This document shows positions 8,265 to 16,958 of a stretch of 27,013 nt of DNA, piece after piece. Position 1 is the first letter of the stretch. The number at the start of each line of letters is the position of its first letter. Source of the DNA: a bacterium (GTDB taxonomy: Bacteria > Eremiobacterota > Eremiobacteria > Baltobacterales > Baltobacteraceae); contig JAJXVC010000005.1 in NCBI GenBank assembly GCA_021782295.1, positions 1 through 27,013 of the forward strand, written 5' to 3'. Both the position numbers and the translations under genes were made by a program. The notes under the pieces are model-generated. The model was not told the DNA's origin. It saw nothing but the letters and a program-made list of their open reading frames with translations, and did no database searches.

Positions 8265-11200
8265 CTACCGCGTCGCCGCGATCGACTCCAGATATCGATG
8301 GAGACTGCGCGGCGGCCCCGCCGTATTTGCGAGGGCCTCCGCCAGAGCTCGGGCGGTATCGAGACTGGTCAGACACGCTATATTGGCTTCGACCGAACCG
8401 CGCCGAATCTTGTATGCATCGGAGACCTCCCGCGCGCCCTTGGCGTCGTTGATGACGAGATCGACGCTCCGCGAGGAGATCGCGTCGAGAACGTGCGGGC
8501 TACCCTCGGCAATTTTGTTGATTCGCTCGCAGGCGATACCCGCCGCGGCAAGCACGCGCTGGGTACCATCGGTCGCGATCACGCGATGGCCGAGATCGGC
8601 GTAGCGCCGCATGATCGGTACCGCGCGCTCCTTCTCTTCGTCGGCGATCGAGACGAGGATGCGGCCTCCTCGCTCCGGCAGCGCGATCCCGGCACCGAGA
8701 AATCCTTTGCGCAACGCTCCGGCAAAGTTTGCGTCGATCCCGAGCACCTCACCGGTCGATTTCATCTCCGGGCCGAGAATCGTTTCGACACCGCGCATCT
8801 TCGCAAACGAGAAGACCGGAACTTTGACGACCGTGAAGGGCGAGCGCGGGCGCAGCCCCGTTCCATAGGGAAGGTCGGCGAGTCGAGCCCCCAAGGCGAT
8901 CCGGGTCGCCGCCGCCGTCAAATTGATTCCCGTCGCCTTTTGAATGATCGGCACCGTCCGCGACGCACGCGGATTCGCTTCGATGATGTAGAGCTTGCCT
9001 TGATGAATCACGAATTGAATGTTGATCGAACCGCGCACGCCGAGTTCGCGCGCGATCGCCAGCGTCACATCGGTGATATGCGCCTCCATCGTCGCATCGA
9101 GCGATGGAGCCGGATAGACCGAGATCGAGTCGCCGGAGTGAATGCCGGCACGCTCGATATGTTCGAAAATACCGGGAATGAGAATATCTTCACCGTCGAA
9201 GACGGCATCGAGTTCGACCTCGCGCCCCTCGAGATAGCGATCGACGAGTAAGGGCGCGTCCGCGGCGATCGCAGGCGCCGACTCCACGTATGACGCGAGT
9301 TGCCCTTCGTTATAAACGATCTCCATCGCGCGGCCGCCGAGAACGAACGATGGGCGCACCAGGACGGGGAAACCGAGTTCGCGCGCGATCGCACGTGCCT
9401 GACGAAAACTTCTGGCGGCGCGGCCTTCGGGCCGGGCGACACCGAGGCGCGCGAGTGCGGCGTCGAATTGTTCGCGATCCTCGGCCATATCCAACGTCGC
9501 GCGATTGCTACCGACGATTGGGACGCCGCGCTCGGTGAGTTCGGCGGCGAGCGATATCGCGGTCTGTCCACCGAAGGCAAGCATCACTCCGCGCGCTGCG
9601 GTGGAGCGATATGCGGCCTCCACTTCATCGGCTCCCGGCGGTTCGAAAATCAGCGCGTCGGAGATATCGAAATCCGTCGAGACGGTCTCGGGATTATTGT
9701 TGACGACGACGGGAGCGAGCCCGGCATCGCGAAGCGCCCAGGCGGCGTGCACGCAACTATAATCGAATTCGATCCCCTGGCCGATGCGAATCGGGCCGCT
9801 TCCGACGACGACGACCGCTTCGCGCGTTGGCGTGCGCATTTCGTCGCTCTCACCGCGCGAAAGATAGTAATAGGGCGAGCGGGCGGGAAACTCCGCCGCC
9901 GCCGTATCGACCATGCGGAACGAGGCACCGGGCGCGGCGGGACGTTCAGCGGCTCCGGTCAGCGCGCGAATTCCCTGCGATGAGTACCCGCTGAGAAAGG
10001 CGCGTTCGATATCGGCCGGTTCGTGCCGTTCGTGCAGACGACGTTCGAGCGCGACGAGATCGGCGACTTCATCGAGCCAGAAGCGATCGATGGCGCTCGC
10101 TTCGTGCAAACGCTCGACGCAGGCGCTGCGATCGGTGCTACGTCGGAAGAGTTCGGCGACGGCAAAGAGTCGTTCGTGCGTCGGGCTGGCAACCACGGCG
10201 ATCAATTGGTCGTCGCTCCATTCGCGCATCGCGCCGCCGGTGAGACTCTCGCGACCGATATCGAGCCCACGAATCGCTTTGAGGAGTCCGGCGGCAAAGG
10301 TGCGCCCGATACCCATCGCTTCACCCGTCGATTTCATCTGGGTACCCAGCAACGTGTCGGCGAGCGGAAACTTATCGAACGGCCAGCGCGGGAATTTCAC
10401 GACGACGTAATCGAGCGTCGGCTCGTACGCCGCCTTCGTAATACCGGTGACCGGATTGGGAATTGCTTCGAGCCGTTGACCCAGCGCGATGCGAGTCGAA
10501 ATTTTCGCGATCGGATATCCGGTCGCTTTACTCGCCAACGCCGACGAACGCGAGACGCGCGGATTCACTTCGATAATCGCATATTCGCTGCTCGTCGGAT
10601 GCAGCGCAAACTGAATGTTGCACCCACCTTGTACGTCGAGGGCGCGGATAACATTGAGGCTCGACGTCCGCAGCATCTGGTATTCAAGATCGGAGAGCGT
10701 CTGCGAGGGAGCGATGACGATGGAATCGCCGGTATGAACGCCGACCGGGTCGAAGTTCTCCATGTTGCAAACAATGATGCAATCGTCGGCGGCATCGCGC
10801 AGCACTTCATACTCGATCTCTTTCCAACCGAGCAACGAGACCTCGAGCAGCGCCTGATGAATCATGCTTGCGGCGAGTCCCGACGCAAGTGTTTCGCGCA
10901 ACTCACGCTCGTCGCGAACGATACCGCCGCCGGTGCCGCCAAGCGTGTAGGCCGGGCGCACGACGAGCGGATAGCCCGCCTCTGCAGCAAAGGCAATGCC
11001 CTGTTCGATCTCGGTCACGACGACGCTGCGCGCGACGGGCTCGCCGATCTCGATCATCTTTTCTTTGAAGAGCTCGCGATCTTCGGCGAGTTTAATTGTC
11101 GCAATCGGCGTACCGAGCAGCTGCACTCCGAACTTTTTCAGGACGCCCGCATCGTCGAGCGCGACGGCAAGATTGAGGCCGGTCTGCCCGCCGAGCGTCG

Positions 11201-11447
11201 GCAGCAGCGCGTCGGGGCGCTCGAGTTCGATCACCGCGCTCACCGATTCGAGCGTCAGCGGCTCGAGATAGACCGCGTCGGCAATCTCCGGGTCGGTCAT
11301 GATCGTTGCCGGATTCGAGTTGACGAGGACGACGCGGTGCCCTTCTTCGCGCAACGCGCGACATGCCTGAACCCCTGCGTAATCGAACTCCGCCGCCTGA
11401 CCGATGACGATCGGCCCCGAGCCGATGACGAGAATATTCCGCTGCAT
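8265..11447 (-). CDS. carB: Carbamoyl-phosphate synthase large subunit
   Basis: 1060 residues, close to the E. coli length. CarB makes carbamoyl phosphate from ammonia (delivered by CarA), bicarbonate and two ATP, feeding pyrimidine and arginine synthesis. The duplicated architecture is clear. The first half starts ILVIGSGPIVIGQAAEFDYAG and has VVRPAYTLGGTGGG. The second half starts VVVVGSGPIRIGQGIEFDYS and has VLVRPSFVLGGRAME. The NPR motifs EVNPRVSRSSALASKATG and EANPRASRTVP are present. A C-terminal MGS-like allosteric domain (about 930-1060) is the usual site for UMP/ornithine control. The start is ATG with the conserved N-terminus. It is the first gene of the leftward run, 182 nt from pdxH, and is unlinked from carA. 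Confidence 0.97.
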   Translation of the reverse strand: MQRNILVIGSGPIVIGQAAEFDYAGVQACRALREEGHRVVLVNSNPATIMTDPEIADAVYLEPLTLESVSAVIELERPDALLPTLGGQTGLNLAVALDDAGVLKKFGVQLLGTPIATIKLAEDRELFKEKMIEIGEPVARSVVVTEIEQGIAFAAEAGYPLVVRPAYTLGGTGGGIVRDERELRETLASGLAASMIHQALLEVSLLGWKEIEYEVLRDAADDCIIVCNMENFDPVGVHTGDSIVIAPSQTLSDLEYQMLRTSSLNVIRALDVQGGCNIQFALHPTSSEYAIIEVNPRVSRSSALASKATGYPIAKISTRIALGQRLEAIPNPVTGITKAAYEPTLDYVVVKFPRWPFDKFPLADTLLGTQMKSTGEAMGIGRTFAAGLLKAIRGLDIGRESLTGGAMREWSDDQLIAVVASPTHERLFAVAELFRRSTDRSACVERLHEASAIDRFWLDEVADLVALERRLHERHEPADIERAFLSGYSSQGIRALTGAAERPAAPGASFRMVDTAAAEFPARSPYYYLSRGESDEMRTPTREAVVVVGSGPIRIGQGIEFDYSCVHAAWALRDAGLAPVVVNNNPETVSTDFDISDALIFEPPGADEVEAAYRSTAARGVMLAFGGQTAISLAAELTERGVPIVGSNRATLDMAEDREQFDAALARLGVARPEGRAARSFRQARAIARELGFPVLVRPSFVLGGRAMEIVYNEGQLASYVESAPAIAADAPLLVDRYLEGREVELDAVFDGEDILIPGIFEHIERAGIHSGDSISVYPAPSLDATMEAHITDVTLAIARELGVRGSINIQFVIHQGKLYIIEANPRASRTVPIIQKATGINLTAAATRIALGARLADLPYGTGLRPRSPFTVVKVPVFSFAKMRGVETILGPEMKSTGEVLGIDANFAGALRKGFLGAGIALPERGGRILVSIADEEKERAVPIMRRYADLGHRVIATDGTQRVLAAAGIACERINKIAEGSPHVLDAISSRSVDLVINDAKGAREVSDAYKIRRGSVEANIACLTSLDTARALAEALANTAGPPRSLHRYLESIAATR

Positions 11448-11521
11448 GCGCCCCTACCGAACCTTCAGCGGAGCGAGGAGGGAGCGACGCCGTAGCGTTG
11501 CAAGCGACAAGCAACGACGCG

Positions 11522-11542
11522 CCGGCGGAAAGATTCCGCTGG
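11522..11542. other. Inverted repeat in the pdxH-carB intergenic region (carB leader)
   Basis: The only sizeable gap in the window (11448-11629) holds this near-perfect inverted repeat: arms ccggcggaa and ttccgctgg around a 3-nt loop, with one G-U pair in the plus-strand form. No U-tract follows on the minus strand, so it is not a standard intrinsic terminator. A weaker repeat (gttgc...gcaac, about 11497-11515) lies nearer carB. I see no convincing -35/-10 pair. The region probably carries the carB promoter and 5' leader, but the role of the hairpin is not known. Confidence 0.4.
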
Positions 11543-11629
11543 GCATGATACGGCAATTTCGGTTCAGCACACTAGGGTCAGCCGATTGGCTTCGGAGCGG
11601 CGAGAGTCCTGGAAAAGTGCGAAAGGAAC

Positions 11630-12274
11630 CTACGGCTGTAGGCGCACGCGCACCCATTCTTCGCGCTCCCGGCGGTAGAGTAGCCGGTCGTGCATGCGAT
11701 TTGCGCGCCCCTGCCAGAACTCGATCGATCGCGGGACGATGAGAAAGCCTCCCCAGGAGTGCGGCCGTTCGATCTCTTCGCCGGCGAAGCGCTCCTCGAA
11801 ATGCGCCATGCGCTCGTCGAGCACGGCGCGCGATTCCACCGGCTCGCTCTGCTCGGAGGCCCATGCGGCGAGCCGATGGCCGCGCGGCCGCGAGGCGAAA
11901 TAGAGGTCGGACTCATCCTCGTCGATGCGCTGGACCTCCCCCTCCACGCGCACCTGCCGTTCCAACGCCGCCCACCAAAAACTCGCCGCCGCAAGGGGTC
12001 GCGCGATCAGCTCGCGCCCCTTCCGGCTATCGTACGACGTAAAGAATCGTAGACCGCGCCGGTCGAGTCCACGCAAGAGGACGATACGCACGCTCGGCTG
12101 TCCATCTGCAGCGACCGTCGCGAGCGCCATGGCATTCGGTTCGGCAACACGCTCGGGAACGGCGTATGCTTCATCGAGCCAACGCGTCAGCGCGAGGATC
12201 GGATCGGCGCCGAGATCGCTTTCGACTAACTCGCCGCGTTCGTACGATGTTCGGCTCGAAGAGAGCTCTTTCAC
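11630..12274 (-). CDS. pdxH: Pyridoxamine 5'-phosphate oxidase
   Basis: 214 residues, close to E. coli PdxH (218). The enzyme oxidises pyridoxamine or pyridoxine 5'-phosphate to pyridoxal phosphate using FMN. FMN-site motifs are visible: RIVLLRGLD (63-71), FFTSYDSRKGREL (77-89), WWAALERQVRVEGEV (100-114) and the PLP-site region EFWQGRANRMHDRLLYRR (185-202), ending WVRVRLQP like the conserved family C-terminus. The ATG overlaps the TGA of the upstream VWA gene (ATGA). It is the last gene of the carA-to-pdxH run, with no obvious functional link to the MoxR module ahead of it. Confidence 0.95.
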   Translation of the reverse strand: MKELSSSRTSYERGELVESDLGADPILALTRWLDEAYAVPERVAEPNAMALATVAADGQPSVRIVLLRGLDRRGLRFFTSYDSRKGRELIARPLAAASFWWAALERQVRVEGEVQRIDEDESDLYFASRPRGHRLAAWASEQSEPVESRAVLDERMAHFEERFAGEEIERPHSWGGFLIVPRSIEFWQGRANRMHDRLLYRREREEWVRVRLQP

Positions 12275-13191
12275 GATATCCTTCCAAATCCAACGGCAAC
12301 GAATGCACAGAGTGCGAGCAGCAACGCGCCGCAGAACGCGCTCGCCAGAGAGACGTCGACGCTCGTGGGACGAAATGCCGTAATTCGCCCTAGCGCTCCC
12401 AACGCTCCGCTCAACGCCGATGCATTCTCGACGCGCACGAATCGCCCCCCGCCCGCACGGGCGTACGAGCGCAGCGCCGTGGTATCGATGCCCGCAGCCT
12501 CGCTCGTTCCCGGAATCAACGCACCGGAGTTCGTGCCGATGCCGACGGTATCGACGACGATACCGCGTGCGCCGAGCGATGATGCCGCAGCGAAGGGATC
12601 GACGCCGGTATTATTGACGCCGTCGGTGACGACGACGACGGTACGCGGCCCGTGATTGCCCAGCAACGTGCCGGCGAGCGCCATTGCATCGCCGATCGCC
12701 GTCGGCCCGTTCGGCGCGGGCAGCGTGTCGAGCGCGGCGATGGCGACGGCGTGCCGCGCAGTCAATCCCTGGACGAGCGAAGCGGCGCCGGAGAACGCGA
12801 CGATAGCGACGCGTTCACCGCTGGACATCGCTTCGATAAATTTCTTCGCCGCCGCGCGCGCTGCGAGCGCACGTGTCGGTACGATATCGGTCGAAGCCAT
12901 CGAACCCGAGGTATCGATGCAGAGAACGACGGCACCGTCGTGGATCGGCTCCGGCAGGGTGATGTGCGGGCGCGCGAGCGCGAGCCCCACAAGCGCCACT
13001 CCGGCGATCCATCCGGCTCGTAGCAGCGCGCCGACGATATCGCGCCCGCCGAGCGAGCGGCGCAAAAACGCGAGATCGGAGAACGCGCGCTCGCGTGCAT
13101 CGCGCATGCGCGTCACGCGTCGCAGCGACCATATCCCCAACGCAACGAGCGCTGCAGCAACGACGAGATAGGCCGGTGCGGCGAAGCTCAC
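12271..13191 (-). CDS. VWA-domain membrane protein (BatA-like)
   Basis: 306 residues from a GTG overlapping the DUF58 stop (GTGA). There are two N-terminal membrane segments (about 7-22 and 60-73). A von Willebrand A domain follows with an intact MIDAS: D93-T-S95-G-S97, T164 (GPTAIGD) and D190 (VTDG). A final membrane helix lies near 284-302. This TM-TM-VWA-TM arrangement is that of BatA/BatB proteins encoded next to MoxR ATPases and DUF58 proteins. Such systems are linked to envelope stress, metal-cofactor insertion or chaperone-like assembly, but the exact substrate is usually unknown. Only one VWA gene is present, whereas Bat operons often have two. Confidence 0.88.
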   Translation of the reverse strand: MSFAAPAYLVVAAALVALGIWSLRRVTRMRDARERAFSDLAFLRRSLGGRDIVGALLRAGWIAGVALVGLALARPHITLPEPIHDGAVVLCIDTSGSMASTDIVPTRALAARAAAKKFIEAMSSGERVAIVAFSGAASLVQGLTARHAVAIAALDTLPAPNGPTAIGDAMALAGTLLGNHGPRTVVVVTDGVNNTGVDPFAAASSLGARGIVVDTVGIGTNSGALIPGTSEAAGIDTTALRSYARAGGGRFVRVENASALSGALGALGRITAFRPTSVDVSLASAFCGALLLALCAFVAVGFGRIS

Positions 13192-14024
13192 GGCAGCGCT
13201 CCGCGCGCGATCCCGAATGCCTCTGCAAGCGCGGCTGCGCCATCGCGTTCTTCGAAGAGGCCGATCCGCCAACCAAGCCGACGAAATCGCTGCTGCAAAC
13301 GTTCCTCTCGTTCGATGCTCGCGCGTCGATACGCCTCGCGTTCGCGCCTCCCGAACCAACGCACGTACGATTCACCGCTCTCGGCATCGACGAGTCGATT
13401 GAGACCGACGAGCGGGAGATCCTCTTGCCATGGGTCGCGTGCGAGCGCAAGCGTCGTATCGAAGGTTCGCGCCGCTTCGCCGAGCATCTCGTCGTCGCAA
13501 CGCTCCGCCGCCGAGGCATCGGTGGCGACCAAGAGTGCGGCACCGCGCGGAAGCACCGCGCGCGCGATCGCTAGCGCTGCATGGAGATCGAAATCACCCT
13601 CCGGTTGTCGGCGAAGCGCCTCGCGTGCCAACCGTGCGCCGTCGCGCCCGGCCCGCGCGCGTTCGGGCACCGGCCCCTGCGGAAGAATCGCCAGCGCGCG
13701 ATCCTCACCCGCGCTCGCACCGAACCACGCCGCGACGGCATCGTCGGCGGCATCGACGAGCGCCCGTCGGCGCCCCAGCGACATCGAGAGCGATGGATCG
13801 CTGATCGCAGCGAAGACGAGCGCGATATCCTCGAGCATGACCCGCGTTTGCAGCGCTCCGGTACGCGCCGTCGCCGCCCAGTCGATACGTCGGGTATCGT
13901 CGCCGGCGATATATCCACGCAACTGCACGAACTCGTATCCGTCGCCGCGCAGCGTCGTCGGCGAACCTTCCCCAAAGATGCGCGGGCGATTGCGACCGCG
14001 CAAGAGCGCCTCGCGGAGCGTCAC
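13188..14024 (-). CDS. DUF58 domain protein
   Basis: 278 residues starting at a GTG shared with the moxR stop (GTGA). The DUF58 signature is clear: LRGYIAGDDTRRIDWAATAR (about 35-54), then a hydrophobic LVFAAISDPSLSMSL strand that starts a VWA-like fold (FAAISDPS is a degenerate MIDAS). No membrane helix is evident, so it is the soluble form. DUF58 proteins accompany MoxR AAA+ ATPases and VWA proteins and are thought to serve as adaptors. The gene order moxR-DUF58-VWA supports membership of one complex. Confidence 0.88.
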   Translation of the reverse strand: MTLREALLRGRNRPRIFGEGSPTTLRGDGYEFVQLRGYIAGDDTRRIDWAATARTGALQTRVMLEDIALVFAAISDPSLSMSLGRRRALVDAADDAVAAWFGASAGEDRALAILPQGPVPERARAGRDGARLAREALRRQPEGDFDLHAALAIARAVLPRGAALLVATDASAAERCDDEMLGEAARTFDTTLALARDPWQEDLPLVGLNRLVDAESGESYVRWFGRREREAYRRASIEREERLQQRFRRLGWRIGLFEERDGAAALAEAFGIARGALP

Positions 14025-14944
14025 GGAACCGGCACGCCGAGGATCGCGCGATCGATCCACGATGACGGCGAGAGCCCTTCGAGTACGAGACGATGAGTAA
14101 AGGCGATGCGATGGCGCAGTACCGCGGGCGCGACGCTGCGGATATCGTCGGGTTCGACGTAATCGCGTCCGTGCAAGAGCGCGCGCGCGCGCGCGCAATT
14201 CACCAGCGCGAGGCTCGCGCGCGGACTCGCACCTCCGAGAACGTAGGGCGAAGGCTGTCGGGTCGCGGCGACGAGTTCGACGATGTAGCGATGCAGTTTC
14301 CGATCGACGTGAATCGCTCGCGCCTGCGCGCGCCACCGGCGAACATCCTCGAGCGCGGCAACGGTTTGCGGAAGTGGCGTCTGGGCGAATGCATAGCGCT
14401 CGATGATTTCGAGTTCTTCTTCGACGTTCGGATAGCCGAGATCGATCTTGAGCAGAAATCGATCCATCTGCGCCAGCGGTAGCGCGTAGGTTCCGTCGTT
14501 ATCGAGCGGATTCATCGTTGCGAGAACGATGAACGGATCGGGGAGCGCGTGGCTCTCCGGCCCAATCGTTACTTGCCGTTCTTGCATTGCCTCAAGCAGC
14601 GCGCTCTGCACCTTTGCCGGAGCGCGATTGATCTCGTCGGCCAAGACGATATTGGCGACGATCGGCCCGAGAACGGTGTCGAAGCGCGCGCTCTGCTGAT
14701 CGAAGATGCGCGTCCCGACGATATCGGCCGGCAAGAGGTCGGGGGTGAATTGAATGCGTTTGAAGGTTGCATCCAACGAGGCTGCAAGCGCGCGACAGGC
14801 GAGCGTCTTGGCGATTCCCGGCGGTCCCTCCAACAACGCGTGTCCATCGGCGATCGCCGCCAATAAAAGCCCTTCGATCGCCGCATCTTGCCCGACGATG
14901 CTCGCCTTGAGCGCTCTTTCAACATCCTGTGGAGTCGCAGTCAT
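14021..14944 (-). CDS. MoxR-family AAA+ ATPase
   Basis: 307 residues. The ATG at 14944 overlaps the upstream BatD-like stop (ATGA) and starts directly before the conserved N-terminal helix; a longer in-frame start would lie inside that gene. MoxR hallmarks are present: IVGQDAAIEGLLLAAIADGHALLEG split by the Walker A GPPGIAKT (40-47), Walker B LADEINRAP (101-109), sensor-1 VLATMNPLDNDGTYALPLAQMDRF, and the C-terminal lid with GASPRASLAL. MoxR ATPases act as chaperones that insert cofactors or activate VWA partners. A 16-bp alternating GC stretch (14179-14194) is simply Ala-Arg-Ala-Arg-Ala coding. Confidence 0.95.
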   Translation of the reverse strand: MTATPQDVERALKASIVGQDAAIEGLLLAAIADGHALLEGPPGIAKTLACRALAASLDATFKRIQFTPDLLPADIVGTRIFDQQSARFDTVLGPIVANIVLADEINRAPAKVQSALLEAMQERQVTIGPESHALPDPFIVLATMNPLDNDGTYALPLAQMDRFLLKIDLGYPNVEEELEIIERYAFAQTPLPQTVAALEDVRRWRAQARAIHVDRKLHRYIVELVAATRQPSPYVLGGASPRASLALVNCARARALLHGRDYVEPDDIRSVAPAVLRHRIAFTHRLVLEGLSPSSWIDRAILGVPVP

Positions 14945-15858
14945 TCCCTCACCTCCGCAAACGCTCGAATGCACGATTGAATGGCGCTCGGTAGATCCTC
15001 ATCGGTGGTAAACGCCGCGCGCTCGAGCGCGCGGAGAAGCGGAACGAGATCGAGATCGAAATCCGGCAGGCGCGCGAGTACGTCGGCGAGCGTCTCGTGC
15101 GCCGATGCTCCAACGAGCGCGCGAACGGCCACGCGTACCGAACGTACGACGGAGCGCGTCTGTTCCGCCCGCAGTACGAGCGCCGCATCGCGCAGGCGTT
15201 CGTTGCGCGTCTGCGTCGGCCCCGGTTCGGGTTGGAGCGGCACCGGCACCGAGGGCGCCACGATCTCCGGCCTCCGGCGACGACGGAGCAGCAGATACAC
15301 CGTCGCGACCGCCACGGCGAGCACCAGCGCGACGACGCCCACGATGAAGAGCGCGATCCGCGCGAGGACGGGGCGGAGCGTTTCGAACACGCCGCCGGCG
15401 CTCGCAAAGGGCCGCAGCAGCCTACCGCGCACCACGATGCGAAGCGGATTACTCGAATACTGCTCCGCCTGTCCCGTTCGCGCGTCGACCGCGTCGAGTG
15501 TCGCCGGAGCAAGATCGATCGTGCCCGCGCGATTCGCGCGCACCTGGAGGGTCTCGCGATAGGTACTCGTTCCGCGAGCGTGCGCGATCGTGCGTTCGTC
15601 ACCACGCAACGCAAGCTGCGAGAGAATCGGCAGCGTCACGTTGTCGATCCGCCGCACGTATCCACGGACGACGAGCACGATGCGGAGAGAAAATTGGCGC
15701 CCGACTTTCGGAGAGACGGGCTTGGCGGAGAGCGTAAAGCGCTCGACCGTTAAACGCGGTAGATTTTGCGCGCGCACGCTTTGCGTTGAGAGCAAAGCGC
15801 AGAGCGCTGCAAGAGCGAACGGAAACGCTACGCGAGCGAGCGAGCGCGATCGAGCCAC
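14941..15858 (-). CDS. BatD-like exported membrane protein
   Basis: 305 residues from a GTG at 15858 lying inside the carA 3' end (31-nt overlap, different frame). There is a signal peptide (hydrophobic core about 10-24, possible cleavage near SVRA-Q). A beta-rich periplasmic or extracellular region follows, beginning LTVERFTLSAKPVSPKVG, like the N-terminus of BatD-type oxygen-tolerance proteins. One membrane helix (about 168-191) precedes an Arg-rich stop-transfer RRRRR and a cytoplasmic helical tail. The similarity to BatD is by layout and by operon with MoxR, DUF58 and VWA genes, not by a sharp motif. Its position ahead of moxR, rather than after the VWA genes, is unusual. Confidence 0.7.
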   Translation of the reverse strand: MARSRSLARVAFPFALAALCALLSTQSVRAQNLPRLTVERFTLSAKPVSPKVGRQFSLRIVLVVRGYVRRIDNVTLPILSQLALRGDERTIAHARGTSTYRETLQVRANRAGTIDLAPATLDAVDARTGQAEQYSSNPLRIVVRGRLLRPFASAGGVFETLRPVLARIALFIVGVVALVLAVAVATVYLLLRRRRRPEIVAPSVPVPLQPEPGPTQTRNERLRDAALVLRAEQTRSVVRSVRVAVRALVGASAHETLADVLARLPDFDLDLVPLLRALERAAFTTDEDLPSAIQSCIRAFAEVRE

Positions 15859-16913
15859 GTTGCGAAGAGCCGACGCGCATCCCGCGGCCCCGGCGATGCC
15901 TCGGGATGGAACTGCACCGCTTCGATCGGTAAGCGCCGATGCGCGAATCCTTCGTTCGTGCCGTCGTTGAGGTTCGTCATCGTCGCTTCGAGTTCGTCGG
16001 GAAGCGATGCGGCGTCGACGGCATAGCCATGGTTATGCGCGGTGATGATGACTTCGTTGCGACGCAAATCTTTCACCGGTTGATTGCCGCCGCGATGTCC
16101 GTAGGGCAACTTATAGGTGCGCGCACCGTACGCCAACGCGAGCAACTGATGTCCGAGACAGATTCCGTAGAGCGGAACTTTCCCCAAAAGACTCCGTAAA
16201 GTTTCAATCGTCCCAACGAGATCGGTCGGATCGCCGGGCCCCGGTGATACCAGCACCATCGCGGGATCGTTCGCAAGAATCTGTTCGGCGGAGGCGTCGA
16301 AAGGAACGACGGTGACCTCTGCGCCTAACGCGGCGAGATCGTGCAGGATCGCGCGCTTCACGCCGCAGTCGACGAGCGTCACCCGCGTTCCGCCGCGAAG
16401 CCCTTCGACGTGCGCGCTTCGCGCGGCGACACCCGGAACCAACTCCTTGGTCGTCGCAATGCGCACGAACTCCGCCAAACGTCGCTCGGCTTCGGCGATC
16501 TCTTCGGCGCCGACGGCGAGTGCGGCCCAGATCGTGCCGTGTTCGCGCAGCGCGATCGTGATCGCGCGCGTATCGGCATCGACCATCGTCGGAATGCGCT
16601 GCCGATCGAGCCACGCCGGGAGCGTCTCTTTCGAAAGATAGTGCGATGGGTGGTAGGAGATCCGTTTGACGATCGCACCGGCAACGCAGGCGCGCCCGTA
16701 CTGGGCGGCGCTTCCGCTGATGCCGTAGTTGCCGATCATCGGATAGGTAAAGGTCAGCAGTTGCCCCGCATAGGACGGGTCGGTGAGCGCTTCTTCGTAG
16801 CCGGTCATGCCGGTATAAAAAACCGCCTCGCCGAGGGCGATTCCGGTCACTGCGAGCCCAACGCCCTCGAAGCGCGAACCATCGGCGAGAAAGAGAGCGG
16901 CGGGATGAGGCAT
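15828..16913 (-). CDS. carA: Carbamoyl-phosphate synthase small subunit (glutamine amidotransferase)
   Basis: 361 residues, normal length. CarA hydrolyses glutamine and passes ammonia to CarB. The N-terminal domain has the characteristic AVFYTGMTGYEEALTDPSY and FTYPMIGNYG (31-64). The class I amidotransferase domain has C252 in GICLGHQ, H336 and E338 in VQFHPEASPGP, and VSPGPGDP (223-230). The start is the ATG at 16913, matching the family N-terminus (PHPAALFLADGSRFEG). It diverges from marC with a 45-nt spacer, and its 3' end overlaps the BatD-like start. It is separated from carB by five genes. Confidence 0.97.
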   Translation of the reverse strand: MPHPAALFLADGSRFEGVGLAVTGIALGEAVFYTGMTGYEEALTDPSYAGQLLTFTYPMIGNYGISGSAAQYGRACVAGAIVKRISYHPSHYLSKETLPAWLDRQRIPTMVDADTRAITIALREHGTIWAALAVGAEEIAEAERRLAEFVRIATTKELVPGVAARSAHVEGLRGGTRVTLVDCGVKRAILHDLAALGAEVTVVPFDASAEQILANDPAMVLVSPGPGDPTDLVGTIETLRSLLGKVPLYGICLGHQLLALAYGARTYKLPYGHRGGNQPVKDLRRNEVIITAHNHGYAVDAASLPDELEATMTNLNDGTNEGFAHRRLPIEAVQFHPEASPGPRDARRLFATWLDRARSLA

Positions 16914-16958
16914 CGGCGCAGAGGGTTTTGCATATCGAGGCGCGATCCCTCGGCAATA
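16914..16958. promoter_or_regulatory. Divergent carA/marC intergenic spacer
   Basis: Only 45 nt separate two divergent start codons, so both promoters must lie here or inside the opposite gene. It contains a small inverted repeat (cgagg...cctcg, 16936-16952). A TTGCAT-like box is visible, but I could not match it to a well-spaced -10. Function is inferred from geometry alone. Confidence 0.3.

Noticed and set aside
10023..11495. A 490-codon plus-strand open frame opposite carB.
   Set aside because: It is antisense to a full-length carB and has a low-complexity, Arg/Glu/Phe-rich composition with no family features; it is a shadow of codon bias.
11430..11630. Intrinsic terminator after pdxH.
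   Set aside because: The hairpin has no U-tract on the minus strand.
14179..14194. 16-bp alternating GC tract, a possible Z-DNA or slippage site.
   Set aside because: It encodes an Ala-Arg repeat within MoxR and does not disturb the frame.
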